Assembly (NCBI GenBank): GCA_903867225.1 | Contig: CAIPQN010000061.1 | Location: 1-51,083, forward strand | DNA: 51,083 nucleotides | Source: an uncultured Pseudomonadota bacterium | GTDB lineage: Bacteria; Pseudomonadota; Gammaproteobacteria; Methylococcales; Methylomonadaceae | Direction of reading: 5' to 3' | Shown: positions 8,832 to 15,440 of the stretch, in pieces | Layout: every line of letters starts with the position of its first letter | How positions within the stretch are numbered: position 1 is the first letter of the stretch | Notes under the pieces: generated by a model | What the model was told of the DNA's origin: nothing | Database searches by the model: none | The model's input: only the letters and a program-made list of their open reading frames with translations | Program-made: the position numbers and the translations under genes

Positions 8832-9414
8832 AAATCGACAACTCATTATTGGAATTTTCGCGATGTCGATTATTCCATTTGGTATTGCGTGGTTTTTGGC
8901 AAAAAATCCCGAATTATTAACGCCAGCAGTGACCAATCATGGGCATTTAATTACCCCAATTATCACCACAGAACGCACAGATTTTCAGGGTTTCGATACT
9001 TTTTCACAGGACAATTTAAAAGAACTCGATGCACATTGGCTGATTGTGAATGTGATTCCAAAAACCGATTGTGCTGAAACGTGTTTAGATGCGATTTATA
9101 AAAGTCGGCAATTACGTTTGATGTTGAATAAAGAATTAGTACGAACACGTCGAGCGGTTTTGGTTTTAGATTCAAGCGTTTCTCAAGAAATAGGCACAAA
9201 TTGGTGGAAAGAAGATAGCGATTTATTGCGTTTAAAACCGAACGCAGCAGTCATTGAAAAACTCAACCTGCTTTATAATGGACAAATACCCGAAGGTGTT
9301 TTGTTACTCGTCGATCCACTTGGCAATTTTATGATGCAATACGCGCCGAATTTTAATCCGTATGATGCGAAAAGTGATTTGATGCACCTTTTAAAAATTT
9401 CACAAATTGGTTAG
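8812..9414 (+). CDS. Membrane-anchored Sco-like / cytochrome oxidase assembly protein
   Basis: A 200-residue protein with one N-terminal membrane helix (about 10-30) and a periplasmic domain. CAETC (Cys87, Cys91) matches the CX3C copper-binding spacing of Sco/thioredoxin-fold assembly factors, followed by the alternating strand/helix pattern VLVLD and GVLLLVDPLGNFMMQY. Proteins of this kind occupy the place between SURF1 and CtaA in many gammaproteobacterial cox clusters. A copper or redox role in oxidase assembly is inferred from motif and position. It overlaps SURF1 by 20 bp. Confidence 0.65.
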   Translation: MTPQQRKNRQLIIGIFAMSIIPFGIAWFLAKNPELLTPAVTNHGHLITPIITTERTDFQGFDTFSQDNLKELDAHWLIVNVIPKTDCAETCLDAIYKSRQLRLMLNKELVRTRRAVLVLDSSVSQEIGTNWWKEDSDLLRLKPNAAVIEKLNLLYNGQIPEGVLLLVDPLGNFMMQYAPNFNPYDAKSDLMHLLKISQIG

Positions 9415-9420
9415 TAGAAA

Positions 9421-11115
9421 ATGTTTAGAAAAATAACAGGAATAAGCGTGCTATTTGCATTAGCGACGATTATTACAAGTGAATGGATTCGCTTATCGCC
9501 GATTGATTTAGGCAATTTAAACGAGTTACATCGATTGCTAGCGCAAATGATGCCGATTGTTGTGACGGCTGCATTATTTTTGGTAAGTAGTATTTTTTGG
9601 TTGTTATTTGCACTGTATTTGCGATTGAATCCAAAAGTCATTTTGTCGCCGCAACCGCAAAGCCGTTTGTTTGTTCAAGTGGCGTTAAGTGTTTTGTTAA
9701 TTCAAGTGTTTTTAGGTGATTGGACAACTGCAAATCATGCAGCGTTAGCGTGTCGTGGTTTTCCACAATGTAATGGAACGTGGTTGCCCGCGCTGAATTA
9801 TGACAATGCGCTAAATTTATTTTACGGATTGCAAAATCATTACAGTGGCGCAGTGGCTTACGATGCACAAATTACCTTAGCGTGGTTACATCGTGCAGGC
9901 GCGTTATTAAGTTTCGTAATTTTGAGTGCTATCACATTTAGCGCGACTTCTGCACCATCGAAAATGTTACGCAAAGCGGGTTTGTGGTTAAGCGGGCTGT
10001 TATTTTTACAAATTGGTTTGAGCATTCTCACGATTCGATTTGATTTGCCATGGTGGATGTCAGTTATTCATGCGACGTTGGCGACGTTGTTAATGTTGCC
10101 GCTGATTGCGATTCATTTTTATAGCAAATACGATTTTCCCGTTTTACCCGAAGGCGAAATCAAAACAGCTGAATTACCTGTTGCTGAAGTCCCTGTTGAT
10201 TCATTATACGGACGTTTGAAATCTCAATTACAACGCACCCGAAATGGTTTGGGTGGTGTATTTTCAACTCTTTCATTATCGAAAACGATTAACGATGATT
10301 TGTTCGCAGAAATCGAAGCGAATTTGTTAATGGCTGACGTGGGCGTTGAAGCAACAAACGCAATTATTGCGAAATTAAACGAACGTGTGACTCGTTCAGA
10401 AATCAAAGACAGCGCGGCATTAGAAGCAATTTTAAAAGAAGAATTATTAGACATTTTGCGTCCGTGCAGCATCAATTTAACCATTTCAAAACAAGAAAAA
10501 CCGTTTGTGATTTTAGTGGTTGGCGTAAATGGCGCAGGCAAAACGACAACGATTGGCAAATTGGCAAACCGTTTAAAAATGCAAGGTCATAGCGTGATGT
10601 TAGCGGCGGGCGATACGTTTAGAGCCGCCGCTGTTGAGCAATTACAAACGTGGGGCGAACGTAATCAAATTCATGTTGTCGCGCAGCATACAGGCGCAGA
10701 TTCGGCTTCGGTGATTTTCGATGCCGTGCAATCCGCGCAAGCTAAAGGTATCAATGTTTTAATTGCAGACACGGCGGGACGTTTGCAAACGAAATCGAAT
10801 TTGATGGACGAGTTGAAAAAAGTTAAACGTATTATGGCGAAACTTGATGATACCGCGCCGCATGAAGTGTTGTTAGTTTTGGATGCAGGCACAGGACAAA
10901 ATGCTGTTTCTCAAACTAGATTATTCAATGAAGCCGTCACATTGACAGGCTTAACGTTGACAAAATTGGACGGCACAGCAAAAGGCGGGGTGATTTTCGC
11001 GTTGGCGAAACAATTTGGCATTCCGATTCGCTTTATTGGCATTGGCGAAAGCATTGAAGATTTGCAAGATTTCGATGCAGAATCGTTTGTTAATGCTTTG
11101 TTTACTAAGGAGTAA
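9421..11115 (+). CDS. ftsY: Fusion of a shortened heme A synthase (CtaA/Cox15) with the SRP receptor FtsY
   Basis: One uninterrupted 564-codon frame. Residues 1-235 are CtaA-like, with about six membrane helices, a Cys111-X5-Cys117 loop in ACRGFPQC, and histidines His37 (ELHRL), His157 (LHRAG) and His217 (VIHAT). Compared with B. subtilis CtaA, the first-loop cysteine pair and helices 3-4, with their heme-ligand histidine, seem missing, so heme A synthesis is doubtful. Residues 236-261 are a short linker. Residues 262-564 are a full FtsY NG GTPase: GVNGAGKTTT, DTFRAAAVEQL, DTAGR and TKLDGTAKGG are all present. The normal acidic A domain is absent; the CtaA part would anchor FtsY in the membrane. 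No good internal start or ribosome site precedes the FtsY part. It follows SURF1 and the Sco-like gene, and ftsE-ftsX come two genes later. Confidence 0.88.
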   Translation: MFRKITGISVLFALATIITSEWIRLSPIDLGNLNELHRLLAQMMPIVVTAALFLVSSIFWLLFALYLRLNPKVILSPQPQSRLFVQVALSVLLIQVFLGDWTTANHAALACRGFPQCNGTWLPALNYDNALNLFYGLQNHYSGAVAYDAQITLAWLHRAGALLSFVILSAITFSATSAPSKMLRKAGLWLSGLLFLQIGLSILTIRFDLPWWMSVIHATLATLLMLPLIAIHFYSKYDFPVLPEGEIKTAELPVAEVPVDSLYGRLKSQLQRTRNGLGGVFSTLSLSKTINDDLFAEIEANLLMADVGVEATNAIIAKLNERVTRSEIKDSAALEAILKEELLDILRPCSINLTISKQEKPFVILVVGVNGAGKTTTIGKLANRLKMQGHSVMLAAGDTFRAAAVEQLQTWGERNQIHVVAQHTGADSASVIFDAVQSAQAKGINVLIADTAGRLQTKSNLMDELKKVKRIMAKLDDTAPHEVLLVLDAGTGQNAVSQTRLFNEAVTLTGLTLTKLDGTAKGGVIFALAKQFGIPIRFIGIGESIEDLQDFDAESFVNALFTKE

Positions 11116-11119
11116 AATT

Positions 11120-11716
11120 ATGCCCAAAATTACCGCGTTATCACAACTCGATTTAGGAAAAACCTACAGCTATGCCGATTATTTAACGTGGCAACTTAGC
11201 GAAATGGTGGAACTGGTCAAAGGAAAAATCAGCGCAATGGCTCCTGCGCCGAATGTATCGCATCAACGCATCGAGTTAAAACTTACGCTTGAAATAGGTA
11301 ATTACCTTAAAGGTAAAAGATGTGAGGTATTTCCCGCGCCATTTGACGTGCGTCTGTATGACCGCAAAAAATCTATTTTAGAAAACAAAGAAATCCAAAC
11401 CGTTGTGCAACCCGATTTATGCGTGGTTTGTAATCCTGATTTTTTAGATGTTCAAGGTTGCAATGGTGCGCCCGATTGGATTATTGAAATTTTGTCAAAA
11501 GGCAATTCAAAGCGTGAAATGCAAACCAAATATGCACTGTATCAAGAAGCGGGCGTGACCGAATACTGGATCGTTTATCCCAATGATTGCGCGATTCATC
11601 AGTTTGTTTTGAATGAAAGTGGACGTTATGAATTACTCAATATGTTTACGGATGATGATATTGTCATACCACACTTATTCCCCGATCTTGCGATTAAACT
11701 TGACGATATATTTTAG
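11120..11716 (+). CDS. Uma2-family (DUF820) PD-(D/E)XK endonuclease-like protein
   Basis: A 198-residue protein of a family abundant in cyanobacteria and some filamentous proteobacteria, with a restriction-endonuclease-like fold. The core reads VVQPDLCVVC, then PDWIIEILSKG about 30 residues later, and YWIV near the end, the family's usual order of catalytic Asp, Glu and strand. The ATG at 11120 is chosen because AAGGAG lies at 11107-11112, overlapping the end of the fusion gene; an in-frame start at 11015 would overlap ftsY by 100 bp and adds no family sequence. Its role is unknown. It is inserted between ftsY and ftsE, which are normally adjacent. Confidence 0.85.
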   Translation: MPKITALSQLDLGKTYSYADYLTWQLSEMVELVKGKISAMAPAPNVSHQRIELKLTLEIGNYLKGKRCEVFPAPFDVRLYDRKKSILENKEIQTVVQPDLCVVCNPDFLDVQGCNGAPDWIIEILSKGNSKREMQTKYALYQEAGVTEYWIVYPNDCAIHQFVLNESGRYELLNMFTDDDIVIPHLFPDLAIKLDDIF

Positions 11717-11750
11717 TAATGACTATCGCCACAAAAACTAAAAAACGACT

Positions 11751-12419
11751 ATGTTAAAGTTCGACAATGTAAGCATGCGTTATCCCGAAGTTGCAGGTGA
11801 TGTGTTGAAAAATGTAAATTTTCATTTAGAAAAAGGTGAGATTGCATTTTTAACAGGACATTCTGGCGCGGGAAAAAGTACCTTATTCAAGCTAATTGCA
11901 ATGATGGAACGTGGTAATCGTGGGCAGATTACGTTTAGTGATTACAATTTGAATCGCGTGAAGCCTAGCCAAATTCCGCTAATTCGTCGAAAAATGGGGC
12001 TTATTTTTCAAGATTACAAATTACTCAATGACCGCACTGTGTTTGATAACGTGGCGTTACCGCTAGTTATTATGGGCTATTCTTATAAAGAAATTAGTGG
12101 GTTAGTGCGAGCAGCGTTAAGCAAAGTTGGCTTGCTTGGCAAAGAAAAAAAACATCCACTGACATTATCAGGTGGTGAACAGCAGCGTGTTGGTATTGCT
12201 CGGGCTATTGTAAATAAACCGTTAATGATTTTGGCGGATGAACCAACAGGGAATTTAGATCCTGAATTATCGTCAGAAATCATGCACTTATTTGAACAAT
12301 TTAAACAAGTTGGAGTAACGATTTTAATTGCATCGCATGATATTTCACTTATTTCAACACTAAATCATCGTGTGTTAAAACTGGATCACGGACAGTTAGT
12401 AGAAGGTGGTGAATCATGA
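11751..12419 (+). CDS. ftsE: Cell-division ATP-binding protein FtsE
   Basis: The cytosolic ATPase of the FtsEX complex, which couples ATP hydrolysis to activation of periplasmic murein hydrolases through EnvC. Its 222 residues carry Walker A GHSGAGKSTL (about 36), the Q-loop in LIFQDYKLL, signature LSGGEQQRVGIARA (about 139), Walker B LADEPTGNLD and the H-loop ASHD. Its stop overlaps the ftsX start by 4 bp (ATGA), implying coupled translation. Confidence 0.97.
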   Translation: MLKFDNVSMRYPEVAGDVLKNVNFHLEKGEIAFLTGHSGAGKSTLFKLIAMMERGNRGQITFSDYNLNRVKPSQIPLIRRKMGLIFQDYKLLNDRTVFDNVALPLVIMGYSYKEISGLVRAALSKVGLLGKEKKHPLTLSGGEQQRVGIARAIVNKPLMILADEPTGNLDPELSSEIMHLFEQFKQVGVTILIASHDISLISTLNHRVLKLDHGQLVEGGES

Positions 12420-13441
12420 ATCACGAATCGAAATATGCGCCAAAATATAAAAATAATAATCGCATTATCGAAGCAAAAAAGAACTCCAAACAAACGTCCC
12501 ATATAGGTGGAGAATTTTCAGATAAATTACGCGCTTATCGTGATTTGCACGCACACGCTTTATTTTCCAGTTTAGGGCGACTGGTTGCTTCACGTTTGAA
12601 TGCAGTTTTGACGATTATTGTTTTGTCGATTTCAATTTCACTGGCGTGTGGATTTTATTTACTGGTACAAAATGTTCAGCAATTAACGTCTGATTTGGAG
12701 AGCAGTAATCAAATTTCGTTATTTTTGCGGGACGATGTGTCGTTAGCGAGTGCAACTCGTTTGGCGAATGGCATTAAATTAGATCCAAGTGTTCAAGTTG
12801 TAAAAGTCATTACCAAAGAACAAGCGTTAAAAGAATTTGAAGATTTCAGTGGTTTTGGCGAGGCAATTCAAGCGTTAGAGAAAAATCCATTACCGATTGT
12901 GTTGCAAGTCATTCCAAAAAATTCGCTTGAAGAAGGGCAAAATATCGAAACGTTGGTTGAAAATTTCAAGCAAGCGGGTGAGGTTGATTTCGCCCAACTC
13001 GATATGCAATGGGTGAAAAAATTGCAACTCATGATTGATGTCGCGCAAATGTCAGTAATGTTAATGGGGGTTTTACTGAGTTTGGCGGTGTTGTTTATTA
13101 CAGGTAATACGATTCGCCTTGAATTACATAATCGTAAAGACGAAATTGTAATTGCGAAATTGGTTGGTGCGACCAATAGTTTTGTCCAGCGTCCATTTTT
13201 GTACAGCGGTTTTTGGATTGGTTTTTTTTCAGGGATTAGCGCGTGGTTTATTGTTACGATTATGATGTTGGTGTTGAAACAGCCCATCGAAAAACTATCC
13301 ATGCTTTATCACAGCAGCTTTCATTTGTTATTCATGGGCTTTTTTGAAACGTTTATATTGGTGTTTATTTCGTCATCGTTAGGAATTGTAGGTTCTTGGG
13401 TGGTGGTTCAATTACAACTACAACAGATGAAAGGCTTGTAA
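12416..13441 (+). CDS. ftsX: Cell-division permease-like protein FtsX
   Basis: The membrane partner of FtsE. Its 341 residues have a polar N-terminal cytoplasmic extension (about 1-55, common in gammaproteobacteria), TM1 (about 63-85), a periplasmic loop (about 86-205) that would contact EnvC, and three C-terminal membrane helices (about 212-232, 260-285, 305-330). LVGATNSFVQRPFLYSG is the typical FtsX/MacB-like segment. The stop codon directly abuts the rlmJ stop on the other strand with no terminator between them. Confidence 0.95.
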   Translation: MNHESKYAPKYKNNNRIIEAKKNSKQTSHIGGEFSDKLRAYRDLHAHALFSSLGRLVASRLNAVLTIIVLSISISLACGFYLLVQNVQQLTSDLESSNQISLFLRDDVSLASATRLANGIKLDPSVQVVKVITKEQALKEFEDFSGFGEAIQALEKNPLPIVLQVIPKNSLEEGQNIETLVENFKQAGEVDFAQLDMQWVKKLQLMIDVAQMSVMLMGVLLSLAVLFITGNTIRLELHNRKDEIVIAKLVGATNSFVQRPFLYSGFWIGFFSGISAWFIVTIMMLVLKQPIEKLSMLYHSSFHLLFMGFFETFILVFISSSLGIVGSWVVVQLQLQQMKGL

Positions 13442-14287
13442 TTATTTTTCCGCAACCAGCGTTTCAATCCGAAAACTTCCAGCTCCATTTTCACCTAAAA
13501 TTTTTGCCAACCACGACAACACAGTTTTCATTGTCGCTGCTAAATTCCACGGCGGATTGATAATAATCATGCCGCTGGCATTCATGCCACGTCCTGAATT
13601 ATCAGTGTTAATACCCAATTCAAATAATGTGATATTTGGAATACCGCTTTTTTTCAATGCGGTTTCTAACGCTTCATTTCGACCACGTTCAATCACGGGA
13701 TACCACAGCGCGTAAGTTCCCGTAGCAAAACGTTTGTGCATTTGAATTAGCGTTTTAACAACGTCCACATAATCACTTTTCATTTCATACGATGGATCAA
13801 TTAACACCAAGCCGCGTCGTTCCACAGGTGGTAATAATCCCAAACCGTGTTTCAAACCATCCATTTTTTCGATGCGAATACGCTTGTCGAGTTTCATGTT
13901 AGTTTTCAAAATTTCGAATTCGTTTGAATGTAACTCAAATAAATGCAATTTATCTTTGGCACGAAGTAATTGCTTAATTAACAAGGGGGAACCTGCATAA
14001 GTTTTGAATTGTCCATTCGTGTTGAAACGTTTTTGCAAATTAACGTAATTCGCTATACTCGGTGGTAAATCGTCACGCTGCCATAATTGTGAAATCCCCG
14101 TTTCAAATTCGTGTGTTTTTAAGGCGAAATCCCCATCGAGTGCATATTTTCCAGCACCTGCGTGTGTATCAATGACGCAAAACGGTTTTTCTTTTTGTGC
14201 CAAATAATTCAGTATTTCGAGCAATACAACGTGTTTTAAAACGTCGGCAAAATTTCCAGCATGAAAAGCGTGACGATAACTTAGCAT
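13442..14287 (-). CDS. rlmJ: 23S rRNA (adenine2030-N6)-methyltransferase RlmJ
   Basis: An S-adenosylmethionine-dependent enzyme that methylates A2030 of 23S rRNA. Its 281 residues match the family. Seen: the N-terminal signature YRHAFHAGNFADVLKH (residues 4-19), the SAM-site segment DTHAGAGKY (about 40), DPSYE at the catalytic loop (about 165) and the C-terminal NPPW. It starts 3 nt after the small exported protein gene and ends against ftsX. Confidence 0.95.
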   Translation of the reverse strand: MLSYRHAFHAGNFADVLKHVVLLEILNYLAQKEKPFCVIDTHAGAGKYALDGDFALKTHEFETGISQLWQRDDLPPSIANYVNLQKRFNTNGQFKTYAGSPLLIKQLLRAKDKLHLFELHSNEFEILKTNMKLDKRIRIEKMDGLKHGLGLLPPVERRGLVLIDPSYEMKSDYVDVVKTLIQMHKRFATGTYALWYPVIERGRNEALETALKKSGIPNITLFELGINTDNSGRGMNASGMIIINPPWNLAATMKTVLSWLAKILGENGAGSFRIETLVAEK

Positions 14288-14290
14288 CCG

Positions 14291-14695
14291 TTATTCGCCA
14301 ATCGTCACAAGCCAACCACCTTCGCCGTTACACTTTTCGACTTTGGTAGTGGTTTTTATATTGATTCGAGCCGTTGTATTTTTTAATTCAGCAGGCAATT
14401 TTCCCGTAACGCGATATAAATCGCCGCGTGCTTCGGTGGTAATTTGAACAGGATGTGATTTCACATTGACCTCAATTTGTTCGGGTTTTTGCACGTTAAA
14501 TGCCGTGAATGAAAATTCAGATTCGGGTGCGACATTCGCCAAATTTTCGGGTTGGAATTTTTCAAATCGTACTTTTTCACAACCTGATGAACTGCCACCC
14601 CCGCCACCACTTCCGCCTGTGTGCATACTGTGGTCAATCGCGTAACTGTTTGCGGCAAATAATAAAGCCACTAAACCTAAAGCTATTTTTTGCAT
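14291..14695 (-). CDS. Small exported protein with a Gly/Ser spacer and an Ig-like domain
   Basis: A 134-residue protein I cannot assign to a named family. It has a clear signal peptide (about 1-19, ANSYA), then His/Met residues (DHSMH), a Gly/Ser-rich spacer (about 27-38), and a domain of alternating strands (about 40-134) with two cysteines, Cys39 and Cys122, able to form a disulfide joining the ends. The small beta domain and the His/Met opening could suit periplasmic copper handling, but this is speculation. A good ribosome site (AGGA) precedes the ATG, and rlmJ follows after 3 nt. Confidence 0.65.
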   Translation of the reverse strand: MQKIALGLVALLFAANSYAIDHSMHTGGSGGGGGSSSGCEKVRFEKFQPENLANVAPESEFSFTAFNVQKPEQIEVNVKSHPVQITTEARGDLYRVTGKLPAELKNTTARINIKTTTKVEKCNGEGGWLVTIGE

Positions 14696-14755
14696 TGAAG
14701 AATCCTCGTTATTATTTTTTTGAATTGCGTCATTTGACGCAGCATAAGTATAGAT

Positions 14756-15430
14756 TTAAACACGCGAGGGTGCGAGGCGATTTTCAAAAATTTGTAAACG
14801 TTCGGGTGTGCCAATATCCATCCAAAAATCCTCGAATAATTGACCAGTGACACGTTGTTCAAGCATTGCAGAACGTAATAATGGTGCAAGTTTTTTTGAA
14901 TTTTTTGGAGCATTTTTGAAAAACTCTTGCGAATAAATGCCGATGCCACTGAACGTAAATTTATTTTCACCTTCAGACGAAAGTATTTGATTTGAATGAA
15001 TTTGAAAGTCGCCTGATAAATGATGTTCAGGATTCGGAACAAGTACCAAATGGGCTAAATCAACTGGCTTTTTTTTGAGTTCAGCAAAAGGAAAATCTGT
15101 TGCAATATCACCATTTACGACTAAAAACGGTGCGTCTTTCATTAAGTGTAAGGCATGAATAATACCGCCTGCGGTTTCCAAACCATGTTCACCTTCGGAC
15201 GAATAAACAATCGTCGCGCCAAATTGTGAACCATCGCCCAACGCCGTTTCGATTTGCTTGCCTAAATACGCATGATTGATGACTAAATCCGTGAAACCCG
15301 CTGATACCAATTGTTCAATCGTGCGTTCAATCAATGATTTGCCCGCTGCTTTTAACAATGGTTTAGGCGTGAAATTCGTTAGCGGACGCATTCGTTCGCC
15401 ACGTCCCGCCGCCAAAATCATCGCCTGCAT
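14756..15430 (-). CDS. murU: N-acetylmuramate alpha-1-phosphate uridylyltransferase MurU
   Basis: Makes UDP-MurNAc from MurNAc-1-phosphate in the peptidoglycan recycling bypass found in pseudomonads and relatives. Its 224 residues have the nucleotidyltransferase motif LAAGRGERMRPLT (about 6-18), KPLL (about 24), LETAGGI (about 84), VNGD (about 108) and DIGTPERL near the C-terminus. The kinase AmgK that normally feeds it is not adjacent. anmK, another recycling gene, is at 44743 in this window. Ten bases separate it from the chemoreceptor gene upstream. Confidence 0.88.
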   Translation of the reverse strand: MQAMILAAGRGERMRPLTNFTPKPLLKAAGKSLIERTIEQLVSAGFTDLVINHAYLGKQIETALGDGSQFGATIVYSSEGEHGLETAGGIIHALHLMKDAPFLVVNGDIATDFPFAELKKKPVDLAHLVLVPNPEHHLSGDFQIHSNQILSSEGENKFTFSGIGIYSQEFFKNAPKNSKKLAPLLRSAMLEQRVTGQLFEDFWMDIGTPERLQIFENRLAPSRV

Positions 15431-15440
15431 AACTTATAAC

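Noticed and set aside
10215-10220. A separate start for FtsY (TTG near codon 266) that would make ctaA and ftsY two genes
   Set aside because: No stop codon separates the parts and no convincing ribosome site precedes any ATG, GTG or TTG near the join; the simplest reading is one protein. Internal initiation cannot be fully excluded.
11015-11119. Longer N-terminus of the Uma2 protein overlapping ftsY
   Set aside because: The extra 35 residues are the ftsY coding region in another frame; a good ribosome site precedes the ATG at 11120.
14509-14850. Plus-strand 113-codon frame across the small exported protein and murU
   Set aside because: It lies opposite two well-supported genes, with no ribosome site and biased composition typical of an antisense shadow.
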